Positions 23,359 to 34,109 of a stretch of DNA of 64,000 nt are shown in pieces. The notes under the pieces were generated by a model. The model saw only the letters and a program-made list of their open reading frames with translations. It was not told where the DNA came from and did no database searches. A program made the position numbers and the translations under genes. Where the stretch lies: the NCBI GenBank assembly GCA_039583875.1, contig CM077158.1, positions 238,561,447-238,625,446 on the forward strand, in the 5' to 3' direction. The DNA is from Platanthera guangdongensis (Eukaryota > Streptophyta > Magnoliopsida > Asparagales > Orchidaceae). The stretch's first letter is position 1. Each line of letters begins with the position of its first letter.

Positions 23359-24143
23359 CCCCCCCCCTCCCCACCCCCACCAACCCTCGTACTACTGTCT
23401 TAACTGCTTACTTTTCCCTCTCTTCATGCGCTTTTCCTCTTTCCTGCTTGCGCTCCACCCCTTCTTATGCGAGCATGGGCAAGACCAACCCTGACGCCGA
23501 CAGCCACTCCAGGTGCACCCAGCACTTCACTGGCTACTGCTTCTTTGAGGGACACACAAGCGAGGCCGAGCTCCCTGAATTTGTTGGTGACCATGTGTCG
23601 TTAGGCTTCAAGGCGCGCCGACCGAGGCAGGGGGAGGCCATCAACACTTTTTATGATGACGAGCTCGCCTTCCCCATCTCGCACTTTGAGGTGGGTCTGT
23701 GCCTCCCCCTCTGGCCGGAGATCCGCCAGATTCTGAAATACTATGGCGCGGTGCCCGCGCAGCTGAATTCAAATGTCATAGCCATTATGGTGACGTACGC
23801 GAGCTACCTCCGCCGAGAGAGGATTGAGTTCAACCTGACGGTGTTCAGGAAGCTTTTCTCCTACAAGGAGACGTCGGATGGTGTCGCCTACTTTATAGGC
23901 TCGCTGATCAAGGTTCGCGAGATCGCGAACAAGCACCATAATTCGATGACCAAGATCGCCTTCATCAAGGGCGATCTCGGCAACATCCTTTACTCCCCCA
24001 GCAGAAGGGCGAGGATGTCTACCGCCCCCCGGTCGTGTCCGACAATGATGCCGACCTCTACAAGTACTTCCTCCACAAGGACTTCGAGGTCGCCTTCCTT
24101 CGAAGGGGCCTCGACGCGCTCTGCCTCGTCCTGAACGGCGAAG

Positions 24144-24219
24144 GTATTGTCTACGCTGCTGCTTAGCTCGCCATATTTTCCAGCGAAACCTTTCTAAGTT
24201 TTCCAAGTTTTTCTTGCAG
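24144..24219 (+). other. intron 1 of antisense gene 2
   Basis: 76-bp GT-AG intron: GGCGAAG|GTATTG to TTCTTGCAG|GGGAGC. The coding frame VLNGEG continues as GERLIPVNLPFTDP after splicing. Confidence 0.55.
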
Positions 24220-25039
24220 GGGAGCGGCTAATCCCCGTGAATCTGCCATTTACGGACCCGGTATTGTAACCGGACCCTCTCGCTCGCGAGAAGGCAGCGG
24301 CGGCGGCCTGCCGAGATGAGGCGGCCTTCTCCAAACCCTCCTCCAGCAAGTGGCGGTCTGTGGATGCAGGGTCGAGCCCGCCCCATCGCCAACAACTACC
24401 CAAAAAGATGAGGAAAGCCGTGCCGACTTCGCGGGGGAAGCAACATTAACAACATCAATCCAGCCCCAAATACATGAGCTCGCCTGAAGGCCTCCCCAAC
24501 GCGTCGCCGGAGAGCCCGCTGAAGGAAATCACCAGCAAGGGGCGGAGGGGTGGCGAGACCTCTGTTCCCCCTGCGGCGAGCTCCCCACCTCCTTTGGTGA
24601 AGAGGACAGCCCGCAAGCTCGGCATGCCAAAAGAACATCCCCTCTTCAGCTTTGGGGGGTGGTGGAAAGATTCGGCGGGCGAGCCAATGGTGTAGTGGGA
24701 CGAGCTGGCCCACCGGGTTTCCATCTCCACCCTTCACCCCTCCTGGAATGACCGCGAGCCTGCCACCGGTCACGCTTACGCCCTCGGCTTCGGCCTCTAT
24801 GGTCGGGAGGATGCCGAGGCCTACAAGGACATGAACCTGTGGCAGCTCGGCCATGAGGGCCTGCAGGCCCACCTGCGAGCCATGGAGCTTCATCACATGT
24901 TAGTCTGCCGCAGCTTCGGCCTCAGCAACCAACTTTAAAACGCCGAGTAGGCCCGCGACTCGCCAAAGACAAGGTTGCCGACCAGGCGAGGCAGCTTGGC
25001 ATCGTTGAGGGTCTTCTCGCCCAGGCCGCCGACGGATTG

Positions 25040-25117
25040 GTGAGTATCATGCTTCCTCTTCCCTCTTTTACTTAAAACATTCTGCGTCGTTGTTAACGAA
25101 TTTTCCTTTTTCATCAG
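25040..25117 (+). other. intron 2 of antisense gene 2
   Basis: 78-bp GT-AG intron: GATTG|GTGAGT to TTTTCATCAG|GATGCC. T-rich before the acceptor as is usual in plants. Confidence 0.6.
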
Positions 25118-25599
25118 GATGCCAAGGCCGCCGGAGAGTTGTGTGCTCGCAATGCCGAGTAGGGGGAGGAGATCGGCTAGCTGCGCGCCCGACTTGCCGA
25201 GCTGGAGGGGGCGAATGTGAGGCTGAATGAGGAGAATCAGAACCTCAGCCGCGAGGTCCGCCGCCAGGCAGAGATCTTCTTTCCGGCCAGCGACGCCGAT
25301 CCTACCCTCCCCTATAAGAGGTCGAGGATCTTTGGCGAGGCTGACCTTGCCGAGAGGCTGCGGATCAACTCCATCCAGGCCGCCGAATGCACCCTCCAGA
25401 TGATGAAGGACACTGGAGCGCTGGTGGAGGGGTGCGAGGAGATCTCAGTCCGGGACTTGATGTCAAGCTTGTTCCCGGCGACGCCGCCCAGCGAGAAGGA
25501 GGACAGCCTGGACGCGCTCTTTGGGAAAAGCTTTCAGGACCCGTCCGGCGGAGTGGAGGAGGATCGTCAGTCCGGCGAGGGGGGAAAGGGTTGATATTA

Positions 25600-26104
25600 T
25601 GTTTTTCTTCATTTTTTGTAACCTCGCCGAGGCGAGCTTCCCCTATAACTATTGACGTTTAAAGAAATATAAACTTTTGATATAACTTTTGTCCCCTCTT
25701 TTTCTCCTTTCTGTTTGCATGTCCCCGCTGTGACCTGCTTGCTCGCGGGCCCTGCCCTTGACGACCTCGCGTAGATAGATTTAGTGAGTAGGACAGTTGG
25801 TAGCACTCGCCCCTAAGAGCATATTCTATGAGCTCGCCAATTCTCGGGACTCACCCCAGCTCGCTCGCGAGCTTCCCATAACCACATCATTATAAGACCA
25901 AATTTACTAAATTTTCCCAAGTAAAACTGAGAAGGGGTGAAGCCTTCTGCCAGAGTTCGCCTCCCTTCAGCGAGATCTAAGGGTCTGGCCTGCCACTCTT
26001 CTATCGAGGCCGAGCTGAGCTGGCGAGTTCTGACTCGTCTATGTCGAGCCCCTCTCCCCTTATCCTTAGGAGATCCAACCCATTGGACACTATCTGGGGA
26101 GTAG
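25600..26104. other. spacer between antisense gene 2 and the tandem array
   Basis: Contains AT-rich sequence (25640-25700) that may hold the 3' end of antisense gene 2. Nothing else recognised. Confidence 0.4.
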
Positions 26105-27435
26105 GATTTTTCCCGGATGACTTCCAACACTGTCAGCTGGATGAGAGCCTGACAGCGGGATCTGCTCGGGGTCCAGGGCTGACACCATTGAGTGACATCC
26201 AGCCCTGTCAGCTAGGTGAGAGCCTGACAGCGGGATCTGCTCAGGGTCTAAGGATGACACCGAGTGACTTCCAACCCTGCCAGCTAGGTGAGAGCCTGAT
26301 AGCGGGATCTGCTCGGGGTGCAAGGGCTGACACCATCAAGTGACATCCAGCCCTGTCAGCTAGGTGAGATCCTGACAGCGGGATCTGCTCGGGGTCTAAG
26401 GATGATATCGAGTGACTTCCAGCCCTGCCAGCTGGGTGAGAGCCTGACAGCGGGATCTGCTCGGTGTCCAAGGGTTGACACCATCAAGTGACATCCAGCC
26501 CTGTTAGCTAGGTGAGAGACTGACAGCGGGATCTGCTCGGGGTCTAAGGATGACACTGAGTGACTTCCAGCCCTGCCAGCTAGGTGAGAGCCTAACAGTG
26601 GGATCTGCTCAGGGTCCAAGGGTTGACACCATCGAGTGACATCCAACCATGTCAACTAGGTGAGAGCCTGACAGCAGGATCTGCTCGGGGTCTAAGGATG
26701 ACACTGAGTGACTTCCAACCCTGCCAGCTAGGTGAGAGCCTGACAGCGGGATCTGCTCGGGGTCCAAGGGTTGACACCATCGAGTGACATCCAGGCCTGT
26801 CAGCTAGGTGAGAGCCTGATAGCGGGATCTGCTCGGGGTCTAAGGATGATATCGAGTGATTTCCAGCCCTGCCAGCTAGGTGAGAGCCTGACAGCGGAAT
26901 CTGCTTGGGGTGTAAGGGTTGACACAATCGAGTGACATCCAGCCCTGTCAGCTAGGTGAGAGTCTGATAATGGGATCTTCTCGGGGTCTAAGGATGACAC
27001 CGAGTGACTTCCAGCCCTGTCAGCTATGTGAGAGCCTGAAAGCGGGATTTGCTCGGGGTCTAAGGGTTGACACCATCGAGTGACATCCAGCCCTGTCAGC
27101 TCGGTGAGAGCCTGACAGCAGGATCTGCTCGGGATCTAAGGATGACACCGAGTGACTTCTAGCCCTACCAGCTAGGTGAAAGACTGATAGCGGGATCTGC
27201 TCGGGGTCCAAGGGTTGACACCATCGAGTGACATCCAACCCTGTCAGCTAGGTGAGAGCCTGACAATAGGATCTGCCCGGGGTCTAAGGATGACACCGAG
27301 TAACTTCCAGCCCTGCCAGCTAGGTGAGAGCCTGACAGCGGGATCTTCTCGGGGTCCAAGGGTTGACACCATCGAGTGACATCCAGCCCTGTCAGCTAGG
27401 TGAGAGCCTGACAGCGGGATCTGCTCGAGGTCGAG
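26105..27435. repeat. dimeric tandem array, 148-bp period, 18 monomers
   Basis: Monomers share CAGCTAGGTGAGAGCCTGAC and GGGATCTGCTCGGGGT. Consecutive TGACAGCGGG starts alternate 72 and 76 bp (for example 26373, 26445, 26521, 26593, 26669): type 1 has CTAAGGATGACACCGAGTGA, type 2 has AAGGGTTGACACCATCGAGT. From 26149 to 27409 there are 17 intervals, hence 18 monomers or nine dimers. The 148-bp period is not a multiple of three, so open frames through it are by-products. It lies between integrase and the antisense genes. Confidence 0.92.
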
Positions 27436-27561
27436 TCAAAAGAATACATTATATCATATGAATTACCATAGCAGAGTTGACATATCAAGAGATTTCATTA
27501 AGAATAAAACAACACTTATATGTCTCAAGGATAAAAGTGTTTCAAGTCATCACCGTTCTAG

Positions 27562-28905
27562 GTGAGACTTAGGGTCTTGCCCTCCACATTTCAAAGTCGA
27601 TACCCTCATGACCTAAGTGCCTCCTTTACAATGAATGGGCCTTCCCAGCTGGGGTTGAGCTTCCCCACGGTTGCCGACCTTCCCGCTGCATCCACTTTCT
27701 TTAGCACCAAGTCCCCTTATACAAACTATTTGACTCTGACATGCTTGTCAAAGTACTTGGCCATCATTCTCTTCACCTCTTCTTGTCGGACGACGGAAAT
27801 GTCCCGCAGCTCTTCCACCATGTCAAGGGAGAGTCGCAACTCTTCCTCATTCTTAGCCTACCATTCTTCCCTACCTTTCCCGGCCGCAATAACTCGAGGT
27901 GTTTGAACTTCAAATTCCACGGGGAGCACTGCCTCGCACCCATGAGAGAGCTTGAAGGGGGTCTCTATTATAGTTGTGTTGGGGGTGGTCCTCAAGGCCT
28001 AGAGAACCGCGAGAAGCTGTTCCACCCAGCTCCCCTTCAGATTTTCCACCTTCTTTTTTAGGAGGTTAACAATGATTTTGTTTGCTACCTCCACCTGCTC
28101 GTTGCTCCTGGGGTGGTGGACCGAGGCGAACCTGAGGTCGATCCCAAGCTGCTCGCAGAAACTGGTAAACTCCGCGCTGGCAAACTGGGGCCTATTGTCC
28201 ACCACAATGGCCTGGGGTAGCCCGTGGCGGCAGATGATCTCCCCTCAAACGAAGTTACTGATGACCTAGGAAGTCGCCTTGGCCAGCGCCTTCACTTCCA
28301 ACCACTTAGAGAAATAATCAATCATTACCAGTAGGAACCTCCTCTGCCCACTGGCCTGGGGGAATGGTCCAACCAATCCATTCCCCAAATGACAAAGGGC
28401 CAGGGGGCTGTGATACTCTTGAGTCGCTGAGCTGGCTGTAGCTGGAGGGGGCAAACATCTGGCACTTGTGGCATCTTCTTGCGAACTCTGCTGCTTCGCG
28501 GCTCAGGGTGTGCCAGAAGTACCCCTGCCTGACAATCCTCCCTTCCAGGGTCCGACTCCCAGAGTGACTCCCACACTCCCCGGAGGGGACTTTTTCCAAG
28601 ATTCTTTATACTTCCCCCTCGGCCACGCAACAAGCCAACATCCCCAAGACAGTCTTCATGTACAACTGCCCATCCCGGAGGAGGTAGCACGCCAATTTGT
28701 ACCTGAGCTTCTTTTTATCCACCCCCTCCGGATACTCTCTCATGGAAAGGAAAGTTATGACCGAGTCCATCCACGAGGGCCGATGATCTATCTCCATGAT
28801 CTCCCCCTCTTCGATGGAAGGGTGGAATAAGTCGGTGATGGTACCCCCCACCCGGGGTCCATGCTTTGCTAGCTGATCGACCTGGTCATTCTCCTCCCGG
28901 GGCAC
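27562..28905 (-). pseudogene. Tat element E integrase and linker
   Basis: Minus-strand remains of the end of Pol. The linker (28905-28606; SMREYPEGVDKKKLRYKLACYLL) is followed by the integrase zinc finger (RRCHKCQMFAPSSYSQ), the catalytic core split over several frames (LVMIDYFSKWLEVKALAKAT; VDNRPQFASAEFTSFCEQLG; SNEQVEVANKIIVNLLKK) and a C-terminal part (FDKHVRVK, WEGPFIVKEAL) to about 27562. The middle core residue reads VDNRPQF rather than the usual DNG/DNGxxF form, and stops and shifts interrupt the rest. Not functional. Confidence 0.85.
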
Positions 28906-28955
28906 GTGCTGGATGGAAAAAGTTTGGAATGTGCCAATGACCCCCTTTACTTTGG

Positions 28956-30809
28956 CTAAGTATAGCCGCAGAGTAGGCTTCTTGCCTCAAACTCCCCGTT
29001 GATCTGGGATGCTACCACCATGGAGTCAGTAAGGACCTCCACGTCCAACACCCCCAGCTCCCTGGCCAGGTGTAGCCCTGCTATCATGGCCTCATACTTG
29101 GCCTGATTGTTGGTGATGGGAAAGTGCACCACCACCGTCTGTTCAATTCTAGTTCCCTGGGAACTCTCCAAGATCACCCCTACCCCTAGGGAATGCCTCC
29201 CCGAGGCGCCATCTACCTTCACCTTCCAAGGAGTCGGACGGGTGAGTTCTTCCTCCGCCACCTCAATCATATAATCGGTCAAGAAGTCGGCCATCGCTTG
29301 AGCTTTGATCGAGAGGCGGGGGACGAAGGAGACGTCGAACTCATTCAACTCCACCGACCACTTGGCCAGCCTGCCAGAATGCTCCACCCCCTCAAAGATG
29401 TTGCGGAGTGGATGGTCGGTCACCACTCGGATTGAGTGTGCCTGGAAATAGGGTCGCAGCCTTCGGGCTGAGATGATCAGGGCGAAGGACAGCTTCTCCA
29501 AAATCAGATACCAGAGCTCGGCCTTCCTCAGGACCCGACTCACGTAATATATAGGGAGCTGCTTATTCCCCTCTTCACGCACCGGGACAGAGCTCAAGGA
29601 CTCTGCCACGACCCCGAGATACAAAAACAGTTCCTCCCCCTCCTTTGGCCCTTGGAGCAACGGGGCCCGAGTCAGCTGCACCTTGAGGGCCTGGAATGCC
29701 TCCTCGCACTCCTTGGTCCACTTGAATTTTTGACCCCCCCCCCCCCTCAGTATTTTGAATAAGGGGGAGCACTTCTCCCCAGCCTGAGAGAGGAACCTAC
29801 TTAGTCCTACCAGCTTCCCTGTTAGCCGTTGCACCTCCTTAGTATTCCACGGCGATCCCAGCTCCATGATACCCTTGACCTTACCGGGATTCGGCTCGAC
29901 CCCCGCGTGGGTGAGGAGATGACCCAAGAACTTCCCCCTGCCGGCCCCGAAGACACACTTCAGGGGGTTCAACCGCATCTTATACTTGCGCAGGGTAGCA
30001 AAGGTCTCCTCTAGGTCCTGGAGGTGAGAGTCCACATCCTGACTCTTGATCATGAGATCATCCACGTACACCTCCAGGTTCCTCCCCTTCTGTTCTTTAA
30101 AGACCCTATCCATCATCTTTTGGTAGGTCGCCCCTGCATTGTTAAGCCCAAAAGGCATCATCTTGTAACTGTAGCATCCATCCCCCGTGATGAACGAGAC
30201 ATCCTTGACATTCGGGGGGTGCATCCTGATTTGATGATAACCTGAAAATGCATCTAGAAAGCTCATTACAGAAAAATCAACGGTTGAGTCAACCAGTGCA
30301 TCGATCTGAGGCAAGAGATAACAATCATTAGGGCAAGATTTATTAAGCAAGGAGAAGTCGATAAACATACGCCACCGGCCGTCTCCCTTTTTAACCTTGA
30401 CTACATTGGAGACCCAGCCGGGGTATTGGATCTCGAACACGAAGCCGACCTTGAGAAGCTTTGTCGCCTCCTTTATGATGGGCTCTGTCAGCTTATCCGC
30501 GGTGGACCTCTTCTTTTGTTGGACGGGGCATGTTCCCGGGTCCAAGTTAAGGTGGTGGCAAGCCACATCCGCGTCAACCCCCGGCATCTCTGCGGTGCTC
30601 CATGCGAAGATGTCCACGTTCTTCTGGATGCACTCCAGCATCCTGCCCTGAGCCTCTGGGGTCAGCCCTCCGCTGACGCGGACCTTCTCCACCCTACCTC
30701 CACGGTTGAGGAACTCTAGCTCCACCACCTCTTTCGCAGCCTCCAACTTGTACTGCTCCCCCCATTCTTCAACATCCCTCTCCTCTGGGATGGGGACCTC
30801 TGCCTCCAC
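28956..30809 (-). pseudogene. Tat element E RT, RNase H and second (archaeal-type) RNase H
   Basis: 617 codons open in one frame. RT: VKKGDGRWRMFIDFSLLNKS, LPQIDALVDS, SFLDAFSGYHQIRMHP, and the active site YVDD in LEVYVDDLMIKS. The first RNase H follows (YYVSRVLRKAELWY, VVTDHPLRNIFEG) but its N-terminal acidic motif looks eroded (LYLGVVAESLSSV). The second RNase H has WKVKVDGASGRHSLGVGV, NNQAKYEAMIAGL and VLTDSMVV. Two RNase H domains in tandem are diagnostic of the Tat lineage. RT itself looks intact; the copy as a whole is dead because gag, protease and integrase are broken. Confidence 0.92.
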
Positions 30810-30879
30810 CTCTTATTCCATGGCCATTGCCTCGGCCGACTCCTCCCGATCTCCTCCTGCCACTTTAACCTCAGTGCAG

Positions 30880-31550
30880 CTATTCTCTTCCTGCTCCTCC
30901 CTGCCAGCTCCCTGCTCCGCATCCTCCATCCTTCGCTCCATCTCCTCGGCTCCCTGGTGAGATGGAGTTCACGGCGGTGACGTAGCACTCTCGCGCCACC
31001 GTGGGGTCCCCCTTGACCCTGACCTGAATCCACTCGGCACTGAACTTCAAGCACTGGTGGAACGATGAGGGGACGCAGCGGAAGGCATTAATGAGGGGCC
31101 TCCCGAAGATGGCGCTGTAGCTGCTGGGGGCATCCACGATGATGAACCTACAGTTCCTGGACTGCCCCCCCCCCCCCATGGTAACGTGGAGGCCTACACC
31201 TCCTTCGACCTCCATCCTCTCCCTCGAAAATCGAACAAGGGCCCATCCGAGGCCAACACCCTCTTCGCCTCTACCTTCATCGCGTCAAACGCCTTCTTAA
31301 AGACGACGTTGACGGAGCTTCCGTTATCAACGAGGATCCTGGAGACGGTAAAATTTTCTATGGCTGTTTGGATGACTAGCGCATCGCAAAAAGGATCCTC
31401 ATGATCCGTCATATCGCTTCTTGAGAAGGTGATCCTCTCCTCTGGGGGCGGGGTTTGGGATGTGGAGCCAACGCTCCGGCGATACATGGTGTGGAGGCTC
31501 GCCTTCCGGGAAGCATCAACCCCTACCCCCTGTGGATCACTCTGATCCAT
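30880..31550 (-). pseudogene. Tat element E protease region
   Basis: Two overlapping frames: 31550-31194 with the aspartic protease active site DNGSS (ILVDNGSSVNVVFKKAF), then 31215-30880 with the flap and C-terminal part (NCRFIIVDAPSSYSAIFGRP). The family normally has this as one frame, so a frameshift lies near 31200, beside a C/G homopolymer run that could also be an assembly error. Between gag upstream and RT downstream as expected. Confidence 0.8.
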
Positions 31551-31559
31551 CCTCGGGTC

Positions 31560-32220
31560 CCGACATCCACCCGGTCTTCACACCAGTCCTCCTCTGCTCG
31601 AGGCAAAACCTCCTCTATCCACACCTCCTAGCGCCCCTGCTGCTGCTGTTGCTCCTTGTTTCCTCTTATTTCGAGGAACTCCGGGCACGTGACTGTGGCG
31701 TGCCCTTCCTCCTGATGGAAATCGCAGTTGGGAAACTCCACACTAACTTCTCTCCTCCTCCTCCTTGCTACTCTCCTCCTCTCCCCTATGGATATGGCCA
31801 TAGCCTCTTCTTGATAGGGGAGTCGAGGCCTCTGGGCCTGCCTCTAACTCGGGGGGTGGAAATGATCTTGCCCTCCCCCCCCCCCCCCCCCGCGCGGTGG
31901 TGGTCCCTTCCTTGGTACCCTCTCTGTGGCCCCTGCCCTTGCCACTCGGGCCTGCATCCTAGCCGACGGTCAGGCTCCTGATGCCCCCACCTTGGCTGCT
32001 GCTGCCCCTGGAGCTGCCTCTGCTCCCTCTGCCGGGGCTCGACTCTCCTCTCCTCCTGTCCTCTTCCTCCTCTCGACTCTTTCTCCTCCTCCGTGGCCCA
32101 CCTAGCCAGCTTCCGGGCGAACTTCGGATTTGACGCCTCCCCGTCGGCTTCCCTCGCCACCCTCTCCATCAACTCCTCGTTGGAGAGGGGGGTCACTCTC
32201 TTCAGCTCCATCCTGAAGAA
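31560..32220 (-). pseudogene. Tat element E gag C-terminal part
   Basis: Minus-strand similarity starts at FRMELKRVTPLSNEELMERV, continues into an arginine/glutamine-rich stretch and a zinc-binding-like C-x2-H-x4-H-x4-C motif (CDFHQEEGHATVTC) near 31740. A poly-G run near 31875 and stops break the frame. The N-terminal two thirds of gag are missing: similarity ends at about 32220 at the junction with element F. Confidence 0.75.
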
Positions 32221-32236
32221 TCCATGCTGTAGGCCT

Positions 32237-32428
32237 AAGGTGGAGATCTATACGGATCACAAGAGCCTAAAATACCTGTTGAAGCAGAAGGACTTGAATA
32301 TGTGACAACGAAGGTGGTTGGGGTTCCTTGGAGACTACACCTTTGCGATTCATTATATGCCCGGAAAGGGAAATGTTATCGCTGATGCCTTGAGTCGGAG
32401 AGCTCCGGCAAGGGCAAGCTGTTTGTAG
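32237..32428 (+). pseudogene. gypsy F RNase H C-terminal fragment
   Basis: Plus-strand KVEIYTDHKSLKYLLKQKDL, a stop, then [20 protein letters not shown] and [10 protein letters not shown]. This is the end of a chromovirus RNase H just upstream of the integrase. It starts abruptly at the junction with element E; RT and everything before are absent. Confidence 0.85.
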
Positions 32429-33748
32429 AGGCATGATGAACGTCTCATCCAGAAGTTGGAAGCGTTAGAGATTTCTTGTATTGACAAAAATGCTACAGCC
32501 GATGCATGTTTGAACTGGACGGAGGTGCAGTGTGACCTTGTGGACAAATTTCGACTAGCAACGAAGCTAGATGAGAGTCTCCAACGCTATGCCAAGGATG
32601 GGCCAGAGGGCAAATTCTCCTGGGATGACGGGCATTTGAGGAAAGAAGGTCGTTTGTGCGTCCCGAGTTTGGGTAAGTTGAGGGAAGAGCTGATGTATGA
32701 AGCGCGTTACACGAAGTACTCAATTCACCATAGGAGCACAAAGATGTTCAGAGACATGAAAAAGCTGTTCTGGTGGCCAGGACTGAAGAAAGATATTGCT
32801 CATTATGTGGCCAAATGCCAAACTTGTGCTATGGTGAAGGCGGAATGCCAGAAACCTAGCGGTTTCCTGAAGTCGTTGCCGATTCCGGAGTGGAAATTTG
32901 ACGATATTTTCATGGATTTCGTGCACGGGTTGCCGAGATCTCAGCACAGAAATGATTCCATCTGGGTAATTGTCGATCGGCTGACGAAAGTGGCACACTT
33001 CCTTCCGAATAGACGGGACAATTCAGTAGAAAGTTTGGCAAAGTTGTATGTTGAACAGATTGTACGGCTACATGGTGTTCCTCGGAGCATCGTAAGCGAT
33101 CGAGATGGGCGATTCACTTCGAATGATTGGAGGCTGGTCCATCAGCTATTGGGCACGAAGCTAACATTCAATATGGCCTTTCATCTCCAAACAGATGGCC
33201 AAACTGAAAGGACCAACAGAAAGATGGAGGATATGCTCCGGATGTGCGCCCTGGACTTTGGGATGAGATGGGAAGATCATCTCTACATGGTGGAGTTTGC
33301 CTACAATAACAGCTACCAAGCGAGCATTGGTATGACACCGTATGAAGCTCTGTATGGACGGAAGTGTTGTACTCCTTTATCTTGGGTAGAAGCAGGCGAC
33401 ACCAAGTTGTATAGGCATAATGAAGTCAATGAAGCGAACTCGACGATACGCACTATTCGAGAAAGGCTATTGATAGCTCAAGATCGTCAAGCGAAATACT
33501 ACAACGCCAAGGACCGGAATGTGGAGTTCGCGGTGGGCGACTGGGTATACTTGAAGATCAAACCCTTCAAGGGCGTATCCAGGATTCGACGTCTGAAAAA
33601 GTTGAGTCCACGGTACCTTGGTCCATTTGAAGTGGTGGAGCGAGTCGGGGAAGCTGCATATCGGCTAGCTCTGTCGGCAGAATTGAGTGGATTACATGAT
33701 GTGTTTCACATCTCAGTGCTGTGGAAAGCCGTGAAGGATCCAGCATAA
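32429..33748 (+). pseudogene. gypsy F integrase, long open frame
   Basis: About 440 codons without a stop. It holds the HHCC zinc finger (YSIHHRSTKMFRDMKKLFWW ... KCQTCAMVK), the catalytic core with DDE residues in DIFMDFVHGLP, IVSDRDGRFTS and QTDGQTERTNRK, and the C-terminal GPY-like part (LSPRYLGPFEVVERVGEAAY) to WKAVKDPA. The domain set is that of a Tekay/Del chromovirus. It is cut from RNase H by an upstream TAG (near 32427) and from the chromodomain by TAA at 33746. Despite those ends the domain looks little decayed. Confidence 0.88.
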
Positions 33749-33952
33749 GTGATCGAGAATGATAGTGTGTCAGTGGAGTATGGGCTAACGATGAAGGTTA
33801 GGCCCATTTAGATCGAGGATCGTGCCGAGAAACAGTTGCGGAACAAGACGGTCGGGATGGTCAAAGTCCGGTGGGACAATTGTGGCCGTGAAGAACTCAC
33901 ATGGGAGCGAGAGCAGACCATGCGAGCTGAGGTTCCCGAGCTCTTTGTGTAA
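33749..33952 (+). pseudogene. gypsy F C-terminal chromodomain-like tail
   Basis: After the integrase stop the same reading continues as SVEYGLTMKVRPI, a second stop, then EDRAEKQLRNKTVGMVKVRW and REELTWEREQTMRAEVPELF. This is the shape of the Tekay/Del chromodomain region that guides integration to heterochromatin in related elements. Confidence 0.7.
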
Positions 33953-34060
33953 CTATTATGTAGTGTATATCGAGCGTATATCGAGTTGTAATGAACGTTT
34001 GTGAAATAAAAGCCTTCTATTTGAGTCCTTACTTTCTGCAAATTTCGGGGACAAAATTTT

Positions 34061-34076
34061 GTAAGGAGGGGAGGGT
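34061..34076 (+). other. polypurine tract of gypsy F
   Basis: GTAAGGAGGGGAGGGT directly before the LTR start at 34077. Confidence 0.7.
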
Positions 34077-34109
34077 TATAACACCCCAAATCCCAGAATT
34101 TGGCAAAAT

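Larger units (their letters stand above)
23475..25594 (+). pseudogene. antisense gene 2 of element E, similar to 'putative gypsy type transposon' proteins
   Basis: Three-exon plus-strand gene opposite to gag-pol. Exon 1 (23475-24143) encodes MGKTNPDADSHSRCTQHF and a domain resembling plant 'putative gypsy type transposon' proteins (Pfam Transposase_28; recalled, not searched), with FPISHFEVGLCLPLWPEIRQ and VPAQLNSNVIAIMVTYASYL. A one-base frameshift near 24000 precedes a clear continuation (GEDVYRPPVVSDNDADLYKY). Introns 24144-24219 and 25040-25117 have GT-AG ends. Exon 2 holds serine/proline-rich and WNDREPATGHAYALGFGLYG segments with four stops; exon 3 starts with two stops, then a coiled-coil-like region (LAELEGANVRLNEENQNLSR) and an acidic end, stop 25592. 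Seven simple lesions leave coding structure plain, so it was a real gene until recently. Function unknown. Confidence 0.65.
21134..32225 (-). mobile_element. Ty3/gypsy Tat-type element E with antisense genes, 5' truncated
   Basis: Minus-strand element. From 5' to 3' it has gag (from 32211), protease, RT, RNase H, a second RNase H of archaeal type, integrase (to about 27560), a tandem array (27435-26105), two genes on the opposite strand (25594-22029), and a 3' LTR at 21134. The second RNase H is the hallmark of the Tat lineage. The 5' LTR, leader and gag N-terminus are missing at a junction near 32225. It is inserted in the RT of element D. Confidence 0.85.

Noticed and set aside
26090..27360. 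Series of minus- and plus-strand open frames with DPEQIPLSGSHLAGRAG-type repeats
   Set aside because: By-product of the tandem array; the 148-bp period shifts the frame in each dimer, so no protein is maintained.
26105..27435. CRISPR array
   Set aside because: Units are adjacent full-length tandem copies without unique spacers, inside a plant retrotransposon.
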